This document shows positions 20,856 to 31,819 of a stretch of 64,000 bases of DNA, in pieces. A program made the translations under genes and the position numbers. The DNA is from Medakamo hakoo (lineage: Eukaryota > Chlorophyta > Trebouxiophyceae > Coccomyxaceae): NCBI GenBank assembly GCA_026636295.1, contig CP089456.1, forward strand, positions 1-64,000, given 5' to 3'. Positions within the stretch are counted from its first letter, which is position 1. Each line of letters opens with the position of its first letter. The notes beneath the pieces were generated by a model. The model saw only the letters and a program-made list of their open reading frames with translations, was not told the origin of the DNA and made no database searches.

Positions 20856-23002
20856 TCAACCCCACCCCGGCCCGCCTCGTCCGGGCGACGCGAGCCGCGG
20901 CGACAGCGACCGCCGGCCGTCGGCTTCCACCACCGCCACGCCGCCGTCGGCGCCACGCTCGTCGCCATCCCACTCACTCTCCGAGGAAGAAGCCGACGGC
21001 ACGACCGTCTCGCCGTGCGGGCCCAGCTCGGGCGGCGGTGCGGGGGTCAGGCGGGCCGACGCGACGGACGGCGGCGCGACCGGCACGCCCGCGCCCTCCT
21101 CATCCCCCCCGCCCATCGGCCGGACCAGCAGCTCCCTGAAGTCGTGCGGGGTGGGGACGAGGAACGCGCACCACCGCCGGCGACGGGCCAGGGCCAGGAC
21201 GCCCTGGATGAGGAGGCCGGCGCACACGGCGCCCGCCGTCCAGGCAATCAGCCGCCAGTTTCGCTCGTACAGCGGCAGGCAGAGCAGGCCGACCAGGAGA
21301 ATGGTGGCGGGCGTCAGCATGAGGGCGCAGCCGGCCGTGGAGAGCGGGACGCGGAAGGGGCGGGCCAGGCACGGCGCGCGGACGCGCAGCGCCAGGAACG
21401 CGCCAAACTCCAGCAGCTCGGCCAGGCAGTACACCGCGTTGAGCAGGTCCACGATCTCCAGGAAGGACAGGGGCGCCAGCAACAGGACCCCGCTGGCTGA
21501 GAGCGCGATGGCCAGGCCGGGCGTGCCGTGCACGGAGCGGGAGGCCAGGCGGGCGGGCAGGAAGCCGCGCTGGGCCATGCCCAGCAGCAGGAACGCGTCG
21601 GAACTCATTTCCGCTTCAAACTGGCCGGCCGCGGAGATGGCGGCGGCCGCGACGATGGCGCCCGCCAGCCACTTGCCGCCGACCACCCGGCCGACTTCGG
21701 CAAAGTAGCCGAGCGACCAGGCGCCGCCGCCGGGCGCGGACGACGGCGGCAGGACGCCCGTGCCGGCCAGGAGGGGGAGCAAGTACATGGACACGACCAG
21801 GGCGACGGCGGCCGCCAGCGCCCGCGGAAAGGTGCGCCCTGGGTGCGCCACCTCGCCGGCCAGCGTGGAAATGGAGTCCCAGTAGTTGAGGTTCCAAAAC
21901 ATGACGTTGAAGAAGGCGCCCCAGCGCACGGACGCCCACGGCGGGTGCGCGCCCCAGTTGGCCGGGCGGACGCGCGGGGCGGCCGCGCCGACCAAGCCCA
22001 GAAACGGCGCGACAATGGCGCAGGTGGCAAGCACGGCGGCCTTGCCGACGACGCCCAGGCCCCGGTAGTTGACGTACGCGCCGAGCAGGGACAGGGCGGT
22101 GGTGAGCAGCGGGCGGCGCCAGCCGGCCAGCGACCCAGGGACAGCGGCTTCGACGTAGCTGGCGAACAGGACGGGGTACACCGCGTTGTCCGCGACGCCC
22201 GACGCCCAGGACCACCACCCCTCCTGGAAGCCCCACCCCGGCCCAAAGGCGGCGCTGACCCAGGCGACGTAGCCGGCGTCCTCCGGGAACGCGGTCGCGA
22301 GCTCGGCCGTCACCAGGGCTTCGGGCACGGACCAGAGGAGCGGGAGGATGAGGAAGCCCAGGATGGAGGCCAGGGGGCCGGCCGCGCCCACCGCGTCTTC
22401 GATGCCAAACGGCCCGCCGGAGACTTCGTAGAAGATGAGGGCGACGAGCGGCCAAAAGGTGAGGGGCTTGGTGCGGTGGGCGGTGTGGGCGGGCGCGCCG
22501 GCGCCTCCCCCGCCTGGCCCGGCGCTGCCGTCGCGGCGGCGGCCCGATCCGAACGCGCCCGACCCAGCCCGCCGGACGGCGGGCGTGTCGGGCAGCGGGG
22601 CGGACGGCGCACGGGACCCGCCCGCACCCAGCATGGGCGACGTGGAGCCGGCCAGGGCGGCCGCCGACCCGGTGGACGTGTCGAGCGGCGGCAGCGGCGG
22701 CAGGGCGCTGCTGCCGCCGCGGGAGGCGGGCTGAGCTGTGGTTGGCGGAGCACCGTCCGTCGGCGGCAAGGCGCTGCCGGCCCGGGAGGCGGGCGCCGAT
22801 GGGGCGCCGCCGCCATCGGCTGCTGGAGAGAATGAGGTGCGGGAGAGGGGCGGAGGAGGGTCGGTGAGGGCGGGGGGCGGTGTTCCTTGGCATGCCTCTG
22901 CCCCTTTCCCGTCCGTCGCGGCCTGCTCGCCGCTTCCTGCGATCCCCTCACTAGCCAGCCACCTCACTAATCCCACCCTCACACACCTGGCGGCCGCGTC
23001 AT
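20856..23002 (-). CDS. PUT/LAT-type polyamine or amino-acid transporter (APC family)
   Basis: Twelve-helix APC-superfamily permease. Exons 23002-22987 and 22822-20856 give 660 residues. The first 140 or so are disordered, followed by the plant PUT core: LTFWPLVALIFYEVSGGPFG, GIEDAVGAAGPL, LLWSVPEALVTAELATAFPE, GYVAWVSAAFGPGWGFQEGW, AYVNYRGLGVVG, FWNLNYWDSISTLAGEV and SSDAFLLLGMAQRGFLPA. The C-terminal tail of about 110 residues is cytosolic and Ser/Glu-rich. Plant homologues move polyamines and paraquat; the substrate here is inferred. A start within the continuous frame at 22982 would avoid the 5' intron but adds no conserved sequence. Confidence 0.9.
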
Positions 23003-23269
23003 GACGCCACCACGCCCTTCCACTTCAAAGGACGACGGCCGCGTGCCGCCGCCAATGGCGGCCGCTCGCGCGTTGGCGCGTCCGTCCGTGTGGCGCGGAC
23101 CCGGCAACGTGCCTGGCGCAGGGCAGGCTGGTTCAGGCGTGCTGGGCTCACTGCGCGTGTCCAGCGGCGAGGGGATGGAGTGATCGCGGTTTCCGAGACT
23201 CGGAGACTCAGCAGAGAACTGGGTGTCTGAAGCAGCGTTTTGTGTTTTGTTTCAATCCCATCCACCCCA

Positions 23270-26200
23270 TCACCGCGACCCCCGCACGCCTGCGGCAAGG
23301 TCGGCCACGGCTTCCACGGCCGCGACGCCACCCTGCATCGCGGCCACCATGCCAACTGACGCATCGTCTACCCCAGCCGCCGCGGCAAACTCAGCCAAGC
23401 CGGGCTGAGCCGCCACGGCCTCGGCCGCGACCTCGGCCGCGCCGCGCCCGCCCCACCACGCGGCCCGCGCCGGCCGCGCCGCCACGGCCGCGACCGCCGC
23501 GGCCGCAGCCGATGCATCATCCGCCAGCCCGGCCGCACCAGGGACGCCCGCCCGGGCCCAGCTGCGGGCGAGGACAGCAGCGAGAGCGGACCACCGCGCG
23601 ACAGCTGCCGCCGGACCGGCCGCCGCCGCCACGGCCGGGCCAGGCGCGGCCATCGCTTCAGCCAACGCCCGCGCCACGGCCTCGCCGGCCGCCCTTAAAG
23701 CCGCACCGGAAGCCGCACACTGAGCCTGTGGGTCAGGCGACTCGTCACCCCGGCTCACGCCGCACGCGTGCACGGCGGCCGCCCACAGCGCGGCCTCTGC
23801 CGCGCCGGCCGCGTGCACGGCCGCCCAGGGACCCTCCAGCTCCGCCGGGGGGGCGGGGGCCTGGCCGTCCGGGCCTGGCGACGTGGCGGGCCGGGCCCCA
23901 CCCGGGGCGTGCCACGCGTCCAGGACGGGGCCTGCTGCTGCCGCATCCCGGCGCGCCGCTTCCTTCACCAAGCGGGGCAGCAGCCACGCCCGCTCCACAG
24001 CCGTGCGCGCGTCGGCCCGCCACGCGTCGCCGCCCGCCACGCTCGCCCCGCCCGGCGGTTCGCGCGCCGCGGATGGCACGGCCCACCACGCCGCTGCAGA
24101 CGAGTAGGTCAGCGGTGACTGCGGCCGCAGGACGGGTTGCGGTGCACCACCACCACTGCGGTCGTCCGCCACAACGTCGCAGGCTTCACCCGCGGCCGCC
24201 CACCAGGCCGCTGCCGCGCACCCGGCGTCGGCGGGGAAGCGCGCGCCCGGCGGCACGGTGGGCGGCCACCAGGCGGGGCGGGCGGCCAGGTCCTCGTTGA
24301 AGGCCAGGCGGTCGGTCATGCGGACCAGGGCAGAGGGCGGGAGCGTGGACAGGGACGGGCCCGGCCCGTCGGGGGCGGCGCCGTCGAGGTCGGCGTCCGC
24401 GCCCTGCGCCGCCGCAACCAGCGCCGGCGCTGGGTCGCCGCCACCCCCACCACCCCCGGACCGCGCCGCCGCAGACACCGCGCTCCACAGTCGGTCGGCG
24501 GCAGTGACACCTGCAGCCACAGCGCGGGAGTGCGACCGGCCCAGCCGACGGTAGAATGCGGCCAGGTCGAGCGCGCTGCCCCAGTGCCCCGCATCCAGCG
24601 CGGCTTTGATCGCGCCGCCGACTTCAGACCGGGAGCTGGAGTGGAAGGCGGCGGTCGCGCGGGCTAGGCGCACGGAGCGGTTGGCGTCGACGGCGGCGGC
24701 GTAGCCCGGACCCGCGAGGTGGCCGGCCAGGGAGTCGAGGAGCACGTGCTTCAGTTCCAGCGCCTGCACGCCGGCCTCCACGCCCGCCGCGTCGCAGGCC
24801 AGCCCGCCCAGCGCGATGGACGCGAGCAAGACGACGGGCGCGCGCGGAGCGGCAGCCCGGGCAGCGGCCAAGATTGACGCCGCCGCACCCACCCAGCGCG
24901 CGCGGTCGGCGAGCGTGGGCGGGGCGCCGCGTCCGCGTCCGCCCCACCCACGGGCGGCCTGGAGGAGCACGCCCGCCGCCAAACACGCCAGGTGCACGCC
25001 CGCCGCCGTGGTGGGCGTCGCCGCGTCCGGCGTGTCGCCAGCCCGGTCTCCCAGCGCTGCAGTTGCGAGGCCCAGCAGGCGACCTGCGGCCGTGGACGGG
25101 CGCTCCCCAGGCGCGCCAGCCCACCCGGCGTCAGCTTTCACCTGCTCAGCCGCGGCCAGCCGCGCCCAGCCCGCCGCGTCGGTGGGAAGCGGCGAGGACG
25201 GCACGGCCGCGTCGAGGTGGTTGACGAGGGCGTGCAGGCCGGCCTGGGCTCCGCCCGGCAAGCGGAGCAGCGTCGAGATGGCGGGGCGGACGTCGGAGGG
25301 TGCAGCCGCGGCCGCGGCGCCGCTCCCAGACACGTACGCGGCAATGGCGGCCGCCAGGGCCTCCCGCCCCGCCCGGACGCCGCCGTCCCCGTCTGCCAGC
25401 CGCCGCACCATGCAGCCGGCTGTTCGATACTGCAGTTCGAGCGTGGTGAGGAGTTCAGCCCGGGAGGGCGGGTCGGACCTTCCGGCGGCCGCGACCGCGG
25501 CCTGCGCCGCGGCCGCGGCGGACGCCAGGGCGTCACCGCACGCCAGGGCGCTGTGGCCGGGCTCGTCGGTGGCCGGGAGTAAAGCCCGCACGGCTGCCAG
25601 TGCTTCCTCCCACCCGGCGTCGGGGCCCGTCGCGGCCGCGGTCGCGACGCGGCCTGGCCAGTCACCGGCCGGAGGAGGGGTCGGGCGCGCGCCGCGAGCC
25701 GCCTCGCCATCGCCTCCGTCACCCGCCGCTGCCCAGGGCTTGACCGCGTCGACGACCGCTCGTTGGTGCTCGCTCAACCCGTCTCCACCCTCAGCCGCCA
25801 GTTTGCCCACCACCGCGACCGCCAGCCTCCGCGGCAGGCTGGGCGGGGGGGGTGGCGGCCGCGGCGTGGCCGGGCTTCCGCACGGCGCTGCCGCCGCGTC
25901 CACGCCTTCTTCCGCTGCCGCGGCTTGGAGGACGGTGACGGTGGCAGCACGCCAGGCGTCGCGACAGGCGGACGCGTCGGCCGGCGGCCGCCCGCCGCCG
26001 CGCCGTGCCCCATGGATCCTGGCCAGGCGGGTCGCGGCCACGACCGCCGCGCCCCAGTCCTGCGCGCTGCACGCCGCGTCGAACAGCCCGGCCTGGAGCT
26101 CGGCGTCGGCCGGGTGGCGAGATGCGGCAGTGCTCCACGCTGCTGCGGCTTCTCGAGCACGGCCAGCGCTCACGAGCACGCGGCTCGCCAGGTCGAGCGC

Positions 26201-26528
26201 GTGCGCGTCGGCGGCCGGGGAAGACGCGGCCGCGGTCGCGGCTTCCACCGCTTCGGCCGGGCGGCCCGTGAGTTTGAGGGAGTGCGACCGCAGGGCTAGG
26301 AGCGTGGGGTCGCCCGGGTACTTGACCAGAGCGGTGGCGGCGGCTTTGTCCGCGGCCTGGTTGGCGTGGGTGAGGGGAGGGGCGTGAGAGAGGGGGCGCG
26401 CGCTCAGGTTGGGCGCGCGGCAGCCCCGGGCCGTCGCGCCCCCGCTCGCCCGCCCGCACCTTGTAGTTGCACCCGTCGAACGCGTCGTACACGGCTTTGA
26501 GCCGCCGCTCGTACGCCGGGTCGGGCAT
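23270..26528 (-). CDS. NAA25: N-terminal acetyltransferase B auxiliary subunit (NAA25/MDM20)
   Basis: Anchors the NatB catalytic subunit to the ribosome for acetylation of Met-Asp/Glu/Asn N-termini. Exons 26528-26460 and 26356-23270 give 1051 residues, near the usual 950-1000. The N-terminus MPDPAYERRLKAVYDAFDG with CNYKAADKAATALVKYP-like spacing and LRSHSLKLTGRPAEAVEAAT matches the start of human and plant NAA25. The rest is a degenerate helical-repeat (TPR) solenoid very rich in Ala, with the GGAIKAALDAGHWGSALDLA helix pair near the middle. It is one of five tandem minus-strand genes and lies 168 bp downstream of DBP8. Assignment rests on the first 70 residues plus length and repeat nature. 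Confidence 0.82.
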
Positions 26529-26696
26529 GGATGGGAGTGTTGCTCTCAGCGACACTGAAGGATTGACGGGAGTGGCCGCGCTGGCGGCGGCGCGGCGGCC
26601 GGTGTTATTTGGGCCGCCCGCGCCGGCGAATTCGCGCAGTGTGCGTGTGTGTGTGTGCACCTCCTCCTCCAGCGCTCTCACACAACAACACAGACT

Positions 26697-28455
26697 TCAC
26701 CCGCCGCCGACAACCCCGCCTCTCTCCCCCTTGCGCCGCCGCTTCGTCCCCCCGCCCGCCTCCAGTTCCGCATCTTCCAGGGCCTCCAACGCCGCCGCCC
26801 GCCGGGCCTTTGTCACACGACCCAGGCGGGCGAGCACCGCCCTCTCCGCGTCGACGCCCGCCAGCCAGGCCGCCTCGCCCAGGCGCCGTCCAATCGCGGC
26901 CTCCACCCGGTGGACGAGGTCCACGTCGTACTGGGTGACCAGGGACAGGGCGCACCCCGGCCGGCCCGCCCGCCCCGCCCGCCCCACGCGGTGGACGTAG
27001 TCCGTCGGGTCGGCCGGCAGGTCGGCGTTCACCACCAGGTCCACGGCCGGGATGTCCAGCCCCCGGGCCGCGACGTCCGTGGCGATCAGCACGCGCGCCC
27101 GCCCGGACCTGAACGCGTTCAGCGCCGCCGTCCGCGCGGGTTGGGCCAGCTTGCCGTGCAGGAGCACGGACGGCGCGGCGGCGGGGCCCAGGTGGGACAC
27201 CAGGCGGCCGAGCGCGGCCGCGCCCCGCACCGTGCCGACAAACACGATGGCCGCCCGCACGCCGCGGCCGTCCAGGGTGGCCGGGTCCAGGATGTGGGCG
27301 GTGTACGCGTCCTTGGCCCGGGCCGGGATGAGGACGTACTCCTCGGTGAGCGTGGCGGCCGTGCGCATGCGGGCCCGGGGTGGGAGGGGGCGGGCACCCG
27401 TTGCGGGTGCGGGTGCGCCGGCCGGACCGGCGCCGCCGCCGCCGCCACTGCCGCCACCGGCGCCGCCGTCGCCGTCGCCGTCGTCCTCCCTCCACGTCAG
27501 GGGGTCATTGGGCAGCAGCCCCGCCTGCATCTCCACCAACGCGTCCGTCATGGTGGCCGACACCAGGAAAGTCTGCCTGCGCGGCGGCAGGCGGCACGCG
27601 ATGGCAGCCAGGTCGGCGCCGAACCCCGCGTCCAGCAGGCGGTCCGCCTCGTCGAGCACCAGGGCGGACGCGCGGGCGAGCGCGGTCCCCACGTCGTCAT
27701 GGTCCGCCAGCAGGCCCGCCAACCGGCCGGGCGTCGCGACGACGATGTGCGGGCGGGACGCGAGGGCCAGCGCCTGCGGCCGCGGGTCCAGCCCGCCCAC
27801 CACCAGGCAGACGCCCAGGGGCATGCCGGCGCCCAGGGCCACGCACTGTTCCGCGATCTGGGTCGCCAACTCCCGCGTGGGCGTCAGCGCCAGTGTGTGG
27901 ACGCCGTACGGGTCGGCCGCCAGGCGTTGCAGCAGGGGCAGCACAAACGCGGCTGTCTTGCCCGAGCCCGTCTGCGCGATGGCGAGCACGTCCCGGCCTG
28001 CCAGGGCGGCGGGTATGACGCCAGCCTGCACAGGCGTGGGGGACGCCATGCCCAAGGACGTGCAGACGCTGTTCGGGGGTGGGCGTGGGGGTGTGTGGGA
28101 GGCCGTGAGAGTGTGTGGGGTGGCCATGTGTGGAGGTTGGTCGAGGGGCCTAGTGCTGCTGCGGGGGGCCGCATTGAGCCCGCCGCCTGCGCATCACTAC
28201 CACTCACACCAACCCTCACCGGCACAGCCAGTCGGACAGGCCCAAGTCCTTGAACGTGTGGGCGGGCGTGGACGGGCGCGAGACTGCCCGGCCGCCCGGC
28301 GCGGACGTGGACGCGCGGCCGCCGCGCGCGGCCGCCGCCGTCACGTCGTCGCCCTTGCCATCGCCGCCCTCCCCTTCCTCCGCGCGACGCTGCTTGCGCC
28401 GGCGGGGCGGGGCGAAGAGGGCGGGGCCGCCGTCGTCGGCCTGCCCGGCCGTCAT
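26697..28455 (-). CDS. DBP8: DEAD-box RNA helicase DBP8/DDX49, two exons
   Basis: Nucleolar ATP-dependent RNA helicase for small-subunit rRNA processing. Exons 28455-28220 and 28068-26697 give 535 residues. Motifs in order: FKDLGLSDWLCRVCTSLGMA, Q motif SPTPVQAG, Walker A AQTGSGKT, ADPYGVHTLALTPTRELA, TPGR, DEAD, SAT, then IATDVAARGLDIPAVDLVVN and HRVGRAGRAG. ADPYGV before PTRELA is typical of DDX49/Dbp8. A Gly/Ala/Asp-rich insertion of about 45 residues splits the two RecA lobes. The tail ends in a basic stretch (TKRRRKGERGG). The 151-bp intron has complementary G-rich and C-rich ends. Confidence 0.93.
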
Positions 28456-28611
28456 GGTGAGGGAAAAGCCCTGACGAGAGGGGGCCCTCCCCGTACAAGC
28501 GGGAGTGTGCGCCAAGAGGAATGCAGACGTTTGGCGTCCTCTGTTCACACACAAGCCTCGCCTTCTTCCACCCCCCGATGCCCCCCCTGTCCCACCCCCG
28601 TCTGTCCATCA

Positions 28612-29972
28612 TCACCCCGTCGCCATGTCCCGCAACACCTGGTTCCAGTGCGTGATGGCAATGCGCCCGCCACCACCTCCCCCACCACCCCCGCCCCCAC
28701 CACCCCCGCTCTGGCGCGCCATCTCCAGCAGCATGAGCAGGCGCTTGATGGGGACTTCCACCTCCATGAGCGCGGCGATGGCCAGGTCGACGTCGGCGGG
28801 CGCGAACGCGTCCAGCGCGCCCAGGACGGCCCGCATCTCCGGCTCGCGCAGGCGGGGCACGGTCAGGCACACGTTGAACGCGCCCGCCACGCCCAGGTCG
28901 TCCATGACGGCCGGGACGGACGTCGTGCCGAGGACGAGCAGGCGGCGCCCGGGCGGCGGCGGCTTCTTCAGCAGGACCAGCAACGCTTGCAGGACGACGT
29001 TGGAGAAGCGGGGGCCGATGGCCACGTACTCCAGCAGGCGCTCGATGTCGTCCAGGATGAGCAGGGACAGCGGCGACTTGTACGCGTCGTCAAAGGCGCG
29101 GGCCAGGGCGGCCGCCTTGGCGGCTTCGCCCTGCCCCACGACGGCGTCGGGCGAGACGAGGCGGACCAGGGGGAAGCCGGACGCCAGGCCCACGCTCGCG
29201 GCCAGGGCGGTCTTGCCCGCGCCCGGCGCGCCCTCCAACAGGCACGTCAGCAGCGGCGTGTGGACGGACGACCGGACTTGGTCGACCAGGGCGGTGCACG
29301 TGGCGACCAGGTGGCGGTGCGCGTCGCCATAGTCGAGCATGCCGCCGACGACGTGCGCTTCCAGCTCGGCGGGCGACGCGCCGAACGCGGGCGTGACTTC
29401 GGCCAGGGCGGACTCAAAGTCCGCGGCCGTGACTTTGATGGCTCCCTCGTCGACGGGCTGGCCCAAGTTGGAAAAGTCGACCTGGTGTGTGGGGGGTAGG
29501 GTGGGATGGAGGGGTGGAGTGCAGACAAGCGCGCGCGCGCGCGCGCGCGCGCACGGGGTTGGGGTTGGCCCGGCCGCGCGCTCCACCCACCCCCCAGCCA
29601 TCCATCCATCCATCCATCCACCTCCCCACCCCCCCCTCCTCACCTGGCGGTTGAGCGCAAAGCTCGCCGCAGACTTGACCAGCCCCTCAATCTCGGCGCC
29701 ACTGAAATTCTTCGTCCGCGCCGCCAGCGCGCCCAGGTCCACGTCCGCCCCCAGGAACGCGTGCTCGCTCATGCGGGCGGTGTGGATGGCAAAGATTTGG
29801 GCGCGCCCGGCCTCGTCCGGCAGGCCGACCTCGACCTGCACCTCCAACCGCCCCGGCCGCAACAGCGCGTCGTCCAGCATGTCCCGCCGGTTGGTCATGC
29901 CGATGAGCAGGATGTTGTCCAGGGCGTCCACGCCGTCGATTTTGGTGAGCAGCTGGTTGACGACGGTGTCGT

Positions 29973-30003
<31 letters not shown>

Positions 30004-31297
30004 GCCGCGCTGCTTGCAGATGGCGTCGATCTCGTCGAAGATGATGACGTGCAGCTCGGATTCCGGCCCCCGCGCCGCCTGCTCTTCTTCCGCGTCTTTG
30101 AACAGGGCGCGCACGTTTTCCTCGGACGCGCCGACGTACTTGTTCAGGATTTCCGGGCCGTTGACAATCTTGGGGTCGCGGCCGTTGAGCATTTTCCCGA
30201 TCTGGCGGGCGATCAGGGTTTTGCCCGTGCCCGGCGGGCCGTACAGCAGGACGCCGCGCACATGCCGAATGCCCAGGCGCGCAATGACGGCGGGCGGGAA
30301 CACGCGGGACGCGAACGCCCGGCGGAAGATCTGCTCAAACTGGGCGTCCAGGCCGCCGATGCCGAGCTTGGCAAAGGACACCTCCGACCCCTTGAACAGC
30401 GACGGCGCCACGCCGCCGCGGGCCTGGCCGGGGAAGGCCAGGTGCGCGCCGGGCGCGGCGGCGTAGATGAGGGCGGTGTCCGGGGTGAGGAGGCCCGCCG
30501 GCGCGTCGTGCGCGCCGCCGCCCTTGGCGCCGCCGCCGTCGGCGGCGGGCGCGGTCGGCGGGCCGCCCGCGCCCGCGCCCCCGCCGCCGCCGCCCGCCGT
30601 CGCGACCGCGAGCACCTTGGCGGAATAGTTGACGCCCTGGAACTCAAACGCCGCCGCCTGGTTAACGGCAAAGACCTGGCCGGCAAACCGGGCTGTCAGG
30701 TGGGCGGTCAGGTCGGCCGCCGGCAGGTCCTCGGGCGGCGCGCCCTTGGGGGGCGGCGGCCGGCGCGAGACGTGGTCGATCTCCACCTGCATCAGCACCG
30801 CCGCCAGCGGCCCGCCGCCCGGCGGAACGGGGAACGGCAGCGCCGAGACGGCATCGCCGGACGAGACGCGGGCGGCCCGGCGCTGGACGGCGTTGAGGGC
30901 GAGGGTGCCGGGGGAGAGGCCGGCCGTGGCCTGGGTGGCGAAGATGCTGGGGTGTGTGGTGGTGGGAGGGGAGGGGGGGGGGTCGGTTATCGGCCGGCCG
31001 GCCCGTGCGGGGAGCGAGCGGCGAGCGCGCGTGAGCGCGAGCGCGGAAAAAAAAACAAAACCGCCGTCACTCACCATCCATTCACTTGTAAGAACTGGTG
31101 TGCGACCGCCGGCTCGTCCGCCGACACAAAGGCAAAGTTGGTCTTGGCGAGGTCCTGTTGGTGCGGAGGGGGAGGAGGCGTGAGCGAGCGGGCGCGCAAA
31201 AACACATGGGGCGAATGGCTGTTTTTCTGTCTCCACACACACACACCTGCGACGGGCAGTTGACGATGGTCAGGGCAAAGGGCGCCATGGCCGCCAT
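28612..31297 (-). CDS. NSF: N-ethylmaleimide-sensitive factor (NSF, Sec18), AAA+ ATPase
   Basis: Disassembles SNARE complexes after membrane fusion. Exons 31297-31247, 31154-31075, 30946-29644 and 29481-28612 give 767 residues, the normal size. The N domain contains NFAFVSADEPAVAHQF and an AVNQAAAFEFQGVNYSAKVL segment. D1 has GIGGLDAQFEQIFRRAFASR, GPPGTGKTLIARQIGKMLNG, VNGPEILNKYVGASEENVR, IIFDEIDAICKQRGS and LLRPGRLEVQVE. D2 has EGAPGAGKTALAA, DDAYKSPLSLLILDDIERLL and GPRFSNVVLQALLVLLKK. A run of 14 or so glycines interrupts the C-terminal helices, which is odd for this conserved domain. The third intron contains CG-alternating and 4-bp tandem repeats. Confidence 0.96.
29521..29553. repeat. 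(GC)n alternating tract in NSF intron 3
   Basis: Nearly pure alternating C/G of about 25 bp within the NSF intron, followed at 29598-29621 by about six copies of the 4-bp unit CATC. Alternating CG of this length can adopt Z-DNA. Confidence 0.7.
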
Positions 31298-31705
31298 GCC
31301 GGGCAGGCTCGCCACCACTGGGAGCGGTGGTGGGGGTGGAGGGCCGGGCGGACGCGTGGTGGCGAGGGAGGGAGCGAGCGCGCTGTGTCTTTTTTTGCGT
31401 GGCTGGGAGAGAGAGGGGGGGAGAGCGAGAGTCCACGCGCGCTCTCAGCAGGCGGAGCCTGGAGTGCGTGGGCCGTGCCGACCGTGGCGCGACGTGAGGG
31501 ACGGGCGTGCGCCGCGTGCGCGCGTGCCGGGCGATAAAAAAAAGGCGAGTGCACGCGCAGCGAGCGGCGTGCGCGCGCGCTCCTCCCCTGCCTCTCTCCG
31601 CCCATCCACCCATCCAACCATTTTTTCGGCTGGAATACACACACGACGAACGGCCTAACAACAGCACACACACTCTTTCATCGCCGTGGACGGCTCGCCG
31701 CCATC
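31298..31705. other. Intergenic region between bZIP and NSF genes
   Basis: This 408-bp spacer separates two tandem minus-strand genes. It contains a short A/T run near 31389-31395, GA-rich and CG-alternating patches, and no supported gene. It probably holds the bZIP 3' UTR and the NSF promoter. Confidence 0.45.
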
Positions 31706-31767
31706 CTACGCAGGAGTAGCAGCAGCAGCAGCAGCGGGCTCGGCCGCCGCCGCCGCCGCTTCCCCCT

Positions 31768-31819
<52 letters not shown>

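Noticed and set aside
29598-29621. CATC tandem as a CRISPR-like or mobile repeat
   Set aside because: A simple 4-bp microsatellite without spacers.
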